Of a DNA stretch of 33,510 nucleotides, positions 1-6,996 are shown piece after piece (positions within the stretch are counted from its first letter, which is position 1; the number at the start of each line of letters is the position of its first letter). The stretch lies in the NCBI RefSeq assembly GCF_002584985.1, contig NZ_NUPZ01000021.1:1-33510 (forward strand), in the 5' to 3' direction. The DNA is from Bacillus sp. AFS029637 (lineage in GTDB: Bacteria > Bacillota > Bacilli > Bacillales > Bacillaceae_G). Under the pieces are notes generated by a model that had not been told where the DNA came from, did not search any database, and was given only the letters and a program-made list of their open reading frames with translations. A program made the position numbers and the translations under genes.

Positions 1-239
<239 letters not shown>

Positions 240-555
240 AAAATCACCTCCAAAAATCGAAGTATTATTATTAGATGAAACTTGTAATTGAAATATGTAA
301 TTAGAGAGGGGAATCACTCAAATTTATCGTATTTTTTCCCGGTATTTAAATGTTGAATTTGTTAAATACGGAAGTTCTTTTCTGACCATTCTATATGGAA
401 CTGTATACAATTTATAAATCGAAAGGAATTGAGTTGTATATAAAAAATAAGAGTGTAAGTATAGAGCACCCTTATGAGAAATAATAATAATTAGTCCAAA
501 CTTTGTTAATCAATCTTGCATAATATGTAGTAATAAGCATGAAAGGGGAACTAGT
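240..555. other. Divergent intergenic region, collagen-like gene / C1q-like gene
   Basis: This 316-bp AT-rich stretch contains the ribosome site of the collagen-like gene (243-251, minus) and that of the C1q-like gene (GAAAGGGG at 541-548, plus). No ORF or strong hairpin was seen. Both flanking genes look sporulation-related, so mother-cell promoters are expected here; only a plus-strand candidate (500-527) could be picked out. Confidence 0.5.
500..527 (+). promoter_or_regulatory. Candidate SigK-type promoter for the C1q-like gene
   Basis: AC at 500-501, a 17-bp spacer, then CATAATATG at 519-527 fits the late mother-cell SigK pattern AC-N16/17-CATANNNTA with one mismatch in the -10. It lies about 30 bp before the ATG. 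This is pattern reading only. Confidence 0.35.
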
Positions 556-1092
556 ATGTCTTGTTATTACTATTGTAAATATTGTAAGGAGTATAAAAAG
601 AAACAGCATGACTGTTGTAAGAACACAAGTAAGTGTTATGACAACAAGGACAAGCTTGTAAGGGCATCTGCATTTAGAGCAAGAAATACGGTGGATCAAA
701 CTGTTCCTGCTAATACTTTTGTAAAGGTATTGTTCCAAAATGAACAATTTGATTTAGCAAATGAGTATAATCCAGCAACGTCTATTTTTATTCCGAAGAC
801 TAGAGGGGTTTATTCTATTATTGGAACAATTGGTTTCTTTCCAAACGATCTCAACTTAAATTATAGAGCACGTGTAGAAATTCGTGTGAATGGAAACGCT
901 GCAATAGCTATAGATAACGACTTTTTTGGTCCGATAAATTTTGGAAATGTAGTAAGTGTTTCGACGATAATTCAATTGAATAAAGGAGATCAAGTTGAGG
1001 TCTATGCGCAAAGTAGTATAGATGGAGTTTTAAGTGCTTTAGAAGATGGGGCACATTTTGAAGCTGCAAGATTCCCTTCCCCAACTAAATGA
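556..1092 (+). CDS. C1q/TNF-like jelly-roll protein, probable spore-surface protein
   Basis: This 178-residue protein has a Cys/Tyr/Lys-rich head (about residues 1-33, six Cys in the pattern C-x3-C-x2-C...CC...C) followed by a beta-rich domain from about residue 36. The domain shows features of C1q-like C-terminal domains of BclA-type proteins: an opening RASAFRARN strand, FDLANEYNPATSIFIPKTRGVYSI, RARVEIRVNGN, a GDQVEVYAQSS strand near the end, and a terminal HFEAARFP strand. There is no collagen region and no signal peptide. ATG at 556 follows GAAAGGGG. It sits divergent to the collagen-like exosporium gene, so a role in the coat or exosporium is inferred; Cys cross-linking of the head is a guess. 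A dedicated terminator follows. Confidence 0.65.
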   Translation: MSCYYYCKYCKEYKKKQHDCCKNTSKCYDNKDKLVRASAFRARNTVDQTVPANTFVKVLFQNEQFDLANEYNPATSIFIPKTRGVYSIIGTIGFFPNDLNLNYRARVEIRVNGNAAIAIDNDFFGPINFGNVVSVSTIIQLNKGDQVEVYAQSSIDGVLSALEDGAHFEAARFPSPTK

Positions 1093-1129
1093 AGTCGAAG
1101 ATTAGATGTTTTGTAGAAAGTTTTAAGAC

Positions 1130-1155
1130 CCTCATCAAACGGTGAGGTTTTTTTA
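1130..1155 (+). terminator. Rho-independent terminator after the C1q-like gene
   Basis: Stem CCTCATC / GGTGAGG (7 bp with one G-U, loop AAAC) is followed by a run of T from 1148. It ends the 556-1092 transcript. Confidence 0.8.
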
Positions 1156-1509
1156 TTGTTTTCTAGTATATATAAGTGAATAAATTGAATATATTGTTAT
1201 TTGAGCGTAATTCAGTCCCCTTCAACATTATTAAAATAGTAAGTTAAACAAAAATAAATGGTGCACAATTTTATATGTACAGAAGAATATGGAGGATGGT
1301 TCAACAAAAAAGAGCATACATAAAAAGTACGCTCTAAAGAAAGATAGGTTTTATGAGTGGATAATCTCCATACGATAATATATGCTCATTTAATGAAAAC
1401 GTGTAAGGAATCAATACATTATCAATGGAATATCATAAAATGAGTAATTTAAGCCTATTAATGAAGTGTTTCTTTTAAAATTAGCTGTAAAAACTTTGAA
1501 TTACGTGGA
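1156..1509. other. AT-rich gap between converging genes
   Basis: No credible ORF on either strand. It contains a minus-strand terminator (1305-1335) and otherwise featureless AT-rich sequence. Confidence 0.5.
1305..1335 (-). terminator. Terminator of the 64-aa minus-strand gene
   Basis: On the minus strand the stem AGAGCGTAC / GTATGCTCT (9 bp, one G-U, loop of 7) is followed by a T run. It lies about 175 bp past the stop codon of the gene at 1510-1704, the only minus-strand gene that could feed it. Confidence 0.7.
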
Positions 1510-1704
1510 TTAACAACGGGATAGGGATTGTACTTCGGTTTCATATTTCTTATAGTCTGGATATTGAGTGATAGTTTGGCATTTAGGGGTGAGAAGTTGA
1601 TTAATTATAGAAACATTTGTAATTACTTCGTTACAAGGACCGAAAAATGTAACTTTTAGTTTTGAATTTGGTGGAATTTTGAATACGATAGGTTTTTTTT
1701 CCAT
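1510..1704 (-). CDS. Small protein of unknown function (64 aa)
   Basis: The reading frame is open further upstream, but ATG at 1704 is chosen because it has an AGGAGCTG ribosome site 6-13 bases before it, and the upstream extension is low-complexity AT-derived sequence. The protein begins MEKKPIVFKIPPNSKLKVTF, has three Cys (in FGPCNE, TPKCQT and at the very C-terminus), no membrane segment and no signal peptide. I do not recognise the family. Between an exosporium pair and a lysozyme, a spore-associated role is possible but only by neighbourhood. Upstream on the minus strand there are SigK-like -10 boxes (CATATTATA, CATATATCA) without a well-spaced -35. Confidence 0.6.
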   Translation of the reverse strand: MEKKPIVFKIPPNSKLKVTFFGPCNEVITNVSIINQLLTPKCQTITQYPDYKKYETEVQSLSRC

Positions 1705-2018
1705 GAAATCAGCTCCTAATATTGAGTGTGATATATGATTCACTTTTTGATTCATGTGAATAGGTGTATTAATATAATATGTAATTTTAGTGAAGTTGAT
1801 TGTAATAATGTGAAAAGACATTTTCATTAAGAGAAAATGTTTTTTATTTAGCCAATTGAGGGGAAACAAATAAATGAATGGAAGTTTTTGATAATAGGTA
1901 TATATTTGAAAAAATAATAATGATTCTCCTTATTTAAATAATAGATTACTAGTATTAGGCATATGAGACTTACAATAAAAAAAGCTTTGAATATGATAAT
2001 AAAAAGGAGTTGAATTGT
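1705..2018. other. Divergent intergenic region before the lysozyme gene
   Basis: 314 bp of AT-rich sequence holding the ribosome sites of both flanking genes (AGGAGCTG minus at about 1710-1717; AAAGGAG plus at 2003-2009). No ORF or convincing promoter was identified. Confidence 0.45.
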
Positions 2019-2588
2019 ATGGGTTTTATTGTAGATATTTCAAAATGGAATGGAACTATTAATTGGGATATTGCAGCACCTCAGCTAGATTTAGTTATTG
2101 CTAGAGTTCAAGATGGCTCGAACACGGTGGATTTTATGTATCCAAGCTATGTGGATGAAATGAAAAAGCGCAGTATTCCATTTGGTAATTATGCATTTTG
2201 CCGTTTTATATCTATTGCTGATGCAAAGAAAGAAGCACAAAATTTTTGGAATCGTGGCGATAAATCTGCTAAGTTTTGGGTGGCGGATGTAGAAGTTCAA
2301 ACGATGGTAGATATGCAAGGCGGAACTCAAGCATTTATAGATGAATTGCGTCGTTTAGGTGCAGAAAGAGTAGGATTATATGTAGGGCATCACACGTATG
2401 TATCGTTTGGAGCACGGAATATTGAGGCTGATTTTGTTTGGATTCCTCGTTATGGAGGAAATAAGCCAGCATATCCATGTGATATTTGGCAATATACGGA
2501 TTCTGGAAATGTTTCCGGCATTGGAAAATGTGATGTGAATCAATTAATAGGAAATAAGTCACTTTCTTGGTTTATAGGTTCGAATTAA
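2019..2588 (+). CDS. GH25-family lysozyme (N-acetylmuramidase), catalytic domain only
   Basis: A 189-residue glycoside hydrolase family 25 domain. It opens with [11 protein letters not shown] (D6 of the first strand), has the catalytic DxE pair in WVADVE (D90, E92), a GLYVGHHTY strand, and closes with the family-typical DIWQYTDSG and CDVNQL. ATG at 2019 is used rather than the in-frame TTG at 2010 because the latter abuts the AAGGAG site itself. By family it cleaves the MurNAc-GlcNAc bond of peptidoglycan. There is no signal peptide, membrane segment or wall-binding repeat, unlike most secreted or phage GH25 enzymes, so it acts either after lysis or from within the spore or mother cell. The spore-gene neighbourhood favours the latter, but this is inference. 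Confidence 0.88.
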   Translation: MGFIVDISKWNGTINWDIAAPQLDLVIARVQDGSNTVDFMYPSYVDEMKKRSIPFGNYAFCRFISIADAKKEAQNFWNRGDKSAKFWVADVEVQTMVDMQGGTQAFIDELRRLGAERVGLYVGHHTYVSFGARNIEADFVWIPRYGGNKPAYPCDIWQYTDSGNVSGIGKCDVNQLIGNKSLSWFIGSN

Positions 2589-2975
2589 GTAAATCAAACT
2601 AGCATAGTGGATACGTAGTAGTCAAGTAATATTCTGTTAGGTACGGAGCAAATTACTAGGACAAGCTTGAATGTATGAATATTAAGGGGACTATAGCTGG
2701 ATCAAAATCTTTCCATATGGGAAAGCGAAAAAAATACGGTGAATATCGGGCAAAATCATTGGATACTAGAAACACATTTGATTAGTCAGTAATGAAATGT
2801 GTTTTAATGTAAAAGTAAATAGTCTTCTTACTAATAAAATAGGAAGACTATTAACAATAGAAGATAAAAGAGCATAGTTGATTCAAATGAAATGAATTAC
2901 ATGCAGAAAACACACTGTTTTCACAATAACAGTGTATAGTTACTTTTACATATTGATAAAAGTGAGGTATTTGAA
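2589..2975. other. Gene-free stretch with three successive hairpins before prsA
   Basis: No ORF. Three inverted repeats follow one another: AACACATTT/AAATGTGTT (2771-2803), a 12-bp stem ATAGTCTTCTTA/TAGGAAGACTAT (2819-2851), and ACACTGTT/AACAGTGT (2912-2935). The first has only a weak T tail, the others none. The last ends 26 bp before the prsA ribosome site. The first two may be terminator-like ends of the lysozyme transcript; the third could lie in the prsA leader. Confidence 0.5.
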
Positions 2976-3827
2976 TTGAAAAAGAAACAGTTATTTTTGG
3001 GAACGATTATTTCATGCGTAGTGTTGGCATTATCTGCATGCGGTTCCTCTGACAACGTAGTAACATCAAAAGTAGGTAACATTTCAGAGAAAGAATTAAG
3101 TAAAGAATTACATGAAAAATATGGTGAAAGTACTATATATCAAATGATGTTAAGTAAGGCATTGTTAGATAAATATAAAGTTTCAGATGAGGAAGCACAA
3201 AAGAAAGTAGAAGAAGCGAAAGAGAAAATGGGTGACAACTTTAAATCGACTTTAGAGCAATTAGGATTGAAAGACGAAGATGAATTAAAAGAGAAAATGA
3301 AGCCGGAAATTGCATTTGAGAAAGCGATTAAAGAGACTGTTACAGAAAAAGATGTAAAAGATAACTATAAACCAGAGATGAAGGTAAGTCACATATTAGT
3401 AAAAGATGAAAAGACTGCTAAAGAAGTAAAAGAGAAAATAAATAATGGTGAAGATTTTGCTGCTTTAGCGAAGCAATATTCAGAAGATACTGGTTCAAAA
3501 GAACAGGGTGGGGAAATACCTGGTTTTGCTCCTGGGCAAACTGTGAAAGAATTTGAGGAAGCTGCGTATAAATTAGATGCAGGACAAGTAAGTGAGCCAA
3601 TTAAAACTACTTATGGTTACCATATTATTAAAGCGACTGATAAAAAAGAATTGAAGCCGTTTGATGAAGTGAAGGATAAAATTCGTAAAGATTTAGAAGA
3701 GCAAAGACTACAAGATACGACAGGTAAATGGAAACAACAAGTAGTTACTGATTTATTGAAAGCTGCTGATATTAAGGTAAATGATAAAGAATTTAAAGAT
3801 ACATTTGAATTTCTAGAAGAAAAATAA
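2976..3827 (+). CDS. prsA: PrsA-family foldase lipoprotein (parvulin peptidyl-prolyl isomerase)
   Basis: 283 residues. A lipoprotein signal peptide MKKKQLFLGTIISC... ends in the lipobox LSAC with C22 as the lipidated residue. The first ~130 residues form the helical NC domain; the parvulin domain spans about 136-222 (MKVSHILVKD, FAALAKQYSEDTGSKEQGGE, GFAPGQ, EPIKTTYGYHIIKA); a Lys/Glu-rich C-terminal helix follows. The start is TTG at 2976, eight bases after GTGAGG; the TTG at 2971 is followed by a stop within three codons. By family it sits on the outer face of the membrane and assists folding of secreted proteins and penicillin-binding proteins. The B. cereus group carries several PrsA paralogues; which one this is cannot be decided here. 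Confidence 0.93.
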   Translation: MKKKQLFLGTIISCVVLALSACGSSDNVVTSKVGNISEKELSKELHEKYGESTIYQMMLSKALLDKYKVSDEEAQKKVEEAKEKMGDNFKSTLEQLGLKDEDELKEKMKPEIAFEKAIKETVTEKDVKDNYKPEMKVSHILVKDEKTAKEVKEKINNGEDFAALAKQYSEDTGSKEQGGEIPGFAPGQTVKEFEEAAYKLDAGQVSEPIKTTYGYHIIKATDKKELKPFDEVKDKIRKDLEEQRLQDTTGKWKQQVVTDLLKAADIKVNDKEFKDTFEFLEEK

Positions 3828-3844
3828 TACGAATAGAGGAAAAA

Positions 3845-3879
3845 CAGAAATTTAGCATGGAGCTAGATTTCTGTTTTTT
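3845..3879 (+). terminator. Terminator of prsA
   Basis: A 12-bp stem CAGAAATTTAGC / GCTAGATTTCTG (one wobble, loop ATGGA) is followed directly by six T. Textbook intrinsic terminator 18 bp after the stop codon. Confidence 0.9.
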
Positions 3880-4045
3880 GTTTTTATGTAAAAAAGAGAG
3901 AAAATAGGATCTTATTTGGATAATGATTTACAAATACAATGCAATATTACATCGGTGAATGTAATTAATAGTAGAATAAAGGGATTTAGATGAAAAGAAA
4001 GCGTAGATAAGAATAAACGGAATACTATATAAAAAAAAGTGTTAG

Positions 4046-4144
4046 ATCATTGTATATAATTGTCGTAGTAAAACTCTTGAAGATTTGCTAAAACCTTATT
4101 CCGAAGCAACTAAAACAATATGTGAATGGATTTTTCATGAATAG
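4046..4144 (+). pseudogene. Possible C-terminal remnant of a lost gene
   Basis: An open frame of 32 codons begins just after a TAG and has no start codon or ribosome site. It reads IIVYNCRSKTLEDLLKPYSE and continues to end ICEWIFHE. Codon use looks like that of neighbouring real genes and a strong terminator-type hairpin follows 11 bp after the stop, as if this were the last piece of a truncated gene. The family is not recognised. Confidence 0.35.
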
Positions 4145-4154
4145 TTGTATAATC

Positions 4155-4199
4155 TTAATTAGAAAAGGGAACTCATATAGAGTTCCCTTTTCTAATTAG
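4155..4199. terminator. Bidirectional terminator-type hairpin (18-bp perfect stem)
   Basis: AATTAGAAAAGGGAACTC at 4157-4174 pairs perfectly with 4180-4197 around loop ATATA; one or two further pairs are possible outside. The A-rich and T-rich arms give T tails on both strands. There is no intact gene immediately upstream on the plus strand; only the remnant at 4046-4144 feeds it. Confidence 0.7.
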
Positions 4200-4458
4200 T
4201 GTGTGTGTTATAAATAGATAGTAAGACAATACAATATTACATTTTAATATTAAGAATTACAATGTAAAATTATGGATAAAATTAAAAGAGAGAAATTAAT
4301 TGTTTTATAGGTTGTTGATATTATAATGTTTTAGTTAATTAATTTTATTAAATATAAATCAAATATATTAATTTTCTTGAAGTGGATAAACATTATTTGA
4401 AGAATAATACATATAATTGTATTGAAAAAATATTGCCGTTATAGGAAATGACAAGCTG

Positions 4459-4487
4459 AGCATTCTATTAAGAAGGATGTTCTTTTT
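4459..4487 (+). terminator. Weak terminator-like hairpin
   Basis: Stem AGCATTCT / AGGATGTT (two G-U pairs) with a 7-base loop is followed by CTTTTT. No gene was found directly upstream. Confidence 0.4.
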
Positions 4488-4565
4488 GCTATGAAAATGT
4501 TAGAAAAAAGAATGCTTACTTTTAATCGGATTAGTTATTAAAGAAATTAAGTTGGGAGAGATATT

Positions 4566-4760
4566 GTGAAAGTCATTTTTCAAAGAGAAGGTGGCGGGAA
4601 GGTTTTTGAATCGTATGATGAAAATATAAATGATTTAATGATTATATTAAAAGAAACGAAAGGGATAAAAATCGGGATGGTGGAATATGAAGTAGTAAAA
4701 TATAAACTGGAGTATTTTCGTCATCCGAAAAAAGCAGAAACATGGTACGGATATTATTAA
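4566..4760 (+). CDS. Small protein of unknown function (64 aa)
   Basis: GTG start at 4566 preceded by GGGAGAG (4553-4559). The sequence (MKVIFQREGGGKVFESYDEN..., ending in KKAETWYGYY) is soluble, charged, with an alternating beta/alpha look and no membrane segment or Cys. I do not recognise a family. Coding is supported by the ribosome site and by protein-like composition in a region that is otherwise very AT-rich. No strong plus-strand terminator follows; the hairpin at 4831-4859 is oriented for the converging gene. Confidence 0.6.
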   Translation: MKVIFQREGGGKVFESYDENINDLMIILKETKGIKIGMVEYEVVKYKLEYFRHPKKAETWYGYY

Positions 4761-4830
4761 TGTACAAGAAGTTGAAATGTAATATTTAGCTTTTTTACTG
4801 ATGAATAAGGAAAAAAGAAAAAATCATCCG

Positions 4831-4859
4831 AAAAAGCAGCTAGCTTCATACTAGCTGCT
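4831..4859 (-). terminator. Terminator of the GerPF-like gene
   Basis: On the minus strand a perfect 9-bp stem AGCAGCTAG / CTAGCTGCT with a 7-base loop is followed by TTTTT (plus-strand A run at 4831-4835). It lies about 120 bp past the stop of the gene at 4979-5194. Confidence 0.7.
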
Positions 4860-4978
4860 GAGCCCCAGGGAAAGGGAGAAAAAGATAGGGTACTCCAAAA
4901 TCAACAATAGCTGTGTAACAGCCTAGTTATAGTATAGACAAATTTAAAAATCCTAAACAGAACGATGGAAATATAGTG

Positions 4979-5194
4979 TTAGGCCGTACCTACTTGGTTT
5001 TGATCTGCAAGATCAGAATCAAACGTATTAGTCGCACTAACACCGCTAAAAGTATTAACAACAAAACCAACATTTGATGCACCAGATCCATTATAAGCTT
5101 TCGTATTTTCTTTCGGAGAAACGTTGTAGAAATCACCTAAGTTAAATGAACCGTTACTATTTTGTACAACTAAATTCCCTACAACTGATGGCAT
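4979..5194 (-). CDS. Orphan GerPA/GerPF-family spore germination protein
   Basis: 71 residues from ATG at 5194, with AGGTG at 5201-5205 as ribosome site; the GTG three codons earlier would overlap that site and is rejected. The sequence MPSVVGNLVVQNSNGSFNLG..., a middle KAYNGSGASNVG, and the ending TNTFDSDLADQNQVGTA match the GerPA/GerPF pattern (MP-x-hydrophobic-G opening, GSG-x-N-x-G middle, NT-x-D-x-D-x-x-DQN-x-x-G end). GerP proteins are thought to make the spore coat permeable to germinants. Here the gene is alone, outside a gerPABCDEF operon, with its own SigK-type promoter and terminator, so it is an extra paralogue expressed late in the mother cell. Confidence 0.85.
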   Translation of the reverse strand: MPSVVGNLVVQNSNGSFNLGDFYNVSPKENTKAYNGSGASNVGFVVNTFSGVSATNTFDSDLADQNQVGTA

Positions 5195-5228
5195 AATTTT
5201 CACCTGCTTTATAATTAATTGTTAACAA

Positions 5229-5256
5229 TACTATATGGATTTATAGTCCAAATGGT
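5229..5256 (-). promoter_or_regulatory. SigK-type promoter of the GerPF-like gene
   Basis: On the minus strand AC (5256-5255), a 17-bp spacer and CATATAGTA (5237-5229) match the SigK pattern AC-N16/17-CATANNNTA exactly, about 35 bp before the start codon. SigK control is what is known for gerP genes. Confidence 0.65.
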
Positions 5257-5379
5257 TCATTTAACAAAAATTGTGGAATAGTAAAACGTGCGAATTACAG
5301 TTTAATCCTTTTACGAAAGTGTGTTAAAATTAATGTAAGGTTAAGTAACCCAAAGATTAATTTTGTATAATTAATATAT

Positions 5380-5409
5380 ATGAAAATAAAAGGAGGCAAA
5401 ATGTTATGA
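5380..5409 (+). CDS. Nine-codon upstream ORF overlapping the next start (tentative)
   Basis: ATG at 5380 opens MKIKGGKML, which reads through the AGGAGG site of the next gene and stops at TGA 5407-5409, overlapping the ATG at 5406 (ATGA). It has no good ribosome site of its own, so translation is doubtful. It is recorded because two other genes in the window show the same arrangement. Confidence 0.2.
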   Translation: MKIKGGKML

Positions 5410-5741
5410 ATAATGTTATAAAAAGAGTGGATTTAACAGATGCAAAATCAAGTCCACTTGTTGCGCTAATTTATAGCAATGAAGTTATATTGGTTGAAGA
5501 AGCATTTTGTCCAAATGAAATAAAATTAAAGTTTAATGAAATAGCAATTTTATCGGCAATTAAAACAGCGCATATTACGAAAGTATCGATTAGGAAAGAC
5601 CTCGAAGCGATTTTTCATGATACTGGTGTTTTATTAGTGAAGCAAAATGTTGATTATAGTAGCAATCAATCCATTACCATGCATTTTGAGCAATTCAAAA
5701 AGTTGCAAAATGAAATTGAGTATTTACATAAAAGTATGTAA
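5406..5741 (+). CDS. Protein of unknown function (111 aa)
   Basis: ATG at 5406 lies nine bases after AGGAGG (5391-5396); the ATG at 5401 is followed at once by TTA TGA and cannot be the start. The protein is soluble with mixed alpha/beta character: MNNVIKRVDLTDAKSSPLVA, a central KFNEIAILSAIKTAHITKVS, a YSSNQSITMHFEQFKKLQNE stretch and a short C-terminal helix. One Cys, no signal peptide. The family is not recognised. It is probably monocistronic: the next terminator-like hairpin is at 5949-5975 and the next gene has its own leader. Confidence 0.65.
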   Translation: MNNVIKRVDLTDAKSSPLVALIYSNEVILVEEAFCPNEIKLKFNEIAILSAIKTAHITKVSIRKDLEAIFHDTGVLLVKQNVDYSSNQSITMHFEQFKKLQNEIEYLHKSM

Positions 5742-5948
5742 ATAGACTAGATGAAAATTCTTACATGAAAGTGGACTGTTTTGTGTTGGGAATTTTTTGA
5801 TGAATCGCCCTGTAAACATAAATATAGTTTTATTAAGCTGCAAGATAATGTTTTTTTAAAATTGATATATTAGGTGTAGCTCGCATTTTTCAGTGTGAGA
5901 AATGTGGGGAATTAAAAGTAATATTGAATTTATAGAGATATAAACAGG

Positions 5949-5975
5949 AGTAACCGCTATGGTTATTCTTTTTTT
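5949..5975 (+). terminator. Terminator upstream of the SDR gene
   Basis: Stem AGTAACC / GGTTATT (7 bp, one G-U, loop GCTAT) is followed by C and seven T. It probably ends transcription from 5406-5741. Confidence 0.65.
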
Positions 5976-5991
5976 ACAATATCAAAAATGC

Positions 5992-6024
5992 TACTAAAGT
6001 ATGAAGTGAGTTGATACTTTAGTA
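5992..6024. promoter_or_regulatory. Perfect 11-bp inverted repeat, possible operator
   Basis: TACTAAAGTAT (5992-6002) and ATACTTTAGTA (6014-6024) are exact reverse complements separated by 11 bp. There is no T tail. The 22-bp centre-to-centre spacing (two helical turns) and position 53 bp before the SDR start suit a repressor operator or an mRNA leader hairpin. Confidence 0.4.
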
Positions 6025-6076
6025 AATGGCTGTATGAAAGTGAAGAGAATAAAATATGGAAAGGGAGGCGAGGGAA

Positions 6077-6778
6077 TTGAAGCAAAACGAAATTAGGAAA
6101 CTTGTAATAATTACAGGAGTGACGCAAGGATTAGGCCGCGTAATGGTTGAAAGATTTCACGAATTGGGATGGAATATATGTGGATGTGGACGTTCAAAAG
6201 ATAAAATTGAAGAACTAAAAAAACATTACGGTAATACACATGATTTTCAAATCATTGATGTTTCAGATTCTCAGCAAGTTAGTAGTTGGGCAAGTTATGT
6301 ATTTCATAAATATAGAACCCCCGATTTGTTAATAAATAATGCATCAATTGTTAATCAAAATGCACCAATTTGGAAAGTTACAGCTAGTGAATTTGATAAT
6401 GTAATGAATATAAACGTTAATGGTGTAGTAAATGTAATAAGAGCATTTGTCCCGGCTATGGTAGCTAGGAAAGAAGGAATTATTATTAATATGAGTTCTA
6501 GTTGGGGCAGAGAAGGTGAGGCTGAGCTTGCACCGTACTGTGCCTCAAAGTTTGCAATTGAAGGTATTACAAAATCTATGGCACTGGAATTACCTCATGG
6601 AATGGCTGTTGTCGCTTTAGATCCAGGAGGAAGCATTAAGACCCCGATGCTGTATTCATGTGCACCACAATATATAAATGAATCACCTACACCTGAAATG
6701 TGGTCACATAAAGCAATTCAATATATATTAAATATAACAATAGAGAACAATGGAGATTCATTGACGTGCCCAGGATAG
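6077..6778 (+). CDS. Short-chain dehydrogenase/reductase (SDR) family oxidoreductase
   Basis: A Rossmann-fold oxidoreductase of classical SDR type: cofactor motif TGVTQGLG (residues 13-20), a following CGRSKDK loop, NNAS in place of NNAG, NVNGVVNV, the catalytic Ser in NMSSSWG, and the Y154-x3-K158 pair in PYCASK. CGR after the second strand suggests NADP(H) preference, but this is inference. TTG at 6077 is chosen over ATG at 6056 because the purine-rich AGGGAGGCGAGGG lies directly before it and inside the longer version; this gives 233 residues. The C-terminus is slightly short for the family (about 240-260) and ends SLTCPG. The substrate cannot be told; the gene appears alone. Confidence 0.85.
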   Translation: MKQNEIRKLVIITGVTQGLGRVMVERFHELGWNICGCGRSKDKIEELKKHYGNTHDFQIIDVSDSQQVSSWASYVFHKYRTPDLLINNASIVNQNAPIWKVTASEFDNVMNINVNGVVNVIRAFVPAMVARKEGIIINMSSSWGREGEAELAPYCASKFAIEGITKSMALELPHGMAVVALDPGGSIKTPMLYSCAPQYINESPTPEMWSHKAIQYILNITIENNGDSLTCPG

Positions 6779-6852
6779 CATCAAAAATAAGTATATATTG
6801 AATGATATAAATGTTTTTAATTGCATATATTTTCATTGAGAAATGTGTTGTT

Positions 6853-6880
6853 AAAAAAGTACCGTAAAGGTGCTTTTTTT
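6853..6880 (+). terminator. Terminator of the SDR gene
   Basis: AAAAAAGTACC pairs with GGTGCTTTTTT around GTAAA; the T run completes the signal. Confidence 0.75.
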
Positions 6881-6996
6881 GTATGATTAACACACTATAG
6901 AATGCACAAAATTACATATGCAAAATAAAATAAAAGATTAAGGGCGACATTTGTTTATTTCGAAAGCAGTAGAAAATTTTTGTATAGGTGATAAAA

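Larger units (their letters stand above)
3880..4565. other. Long AT-rich gene-free region with decayed coding traces
   Basis: Nearly 690 bp with no intact gene. It holds a short open frame that reads like the end of a protein (4046-4144), a very long hairpin (4155-4199) and a weaker terminator-like hairpin (4459-4487: AGCATTCT/AGGATGTT then CTTTTT). The stretch 4200-4440 is extremely AT-rich with no recognisable content. It looks like a graveyard of a lost gene. Confidence 0.5.
5742..6076. other. Intergenic region with terminator and palindrome
   Basis: 335 bp without a gene. It contains a terminator (5949-5975) and then a perfect inverted repeat (5992-6024) before the SDR gene. The first 200 bp show nothing recognisable. 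Confidence 0.5.

Noticed and set aside
1705-1869. N-terminal extension of the 64-aa minus-strand protein
   Set aside because: AT-rich sequence without a ribosome site; the internal ATG at 1704 has AGGAG at good distance.
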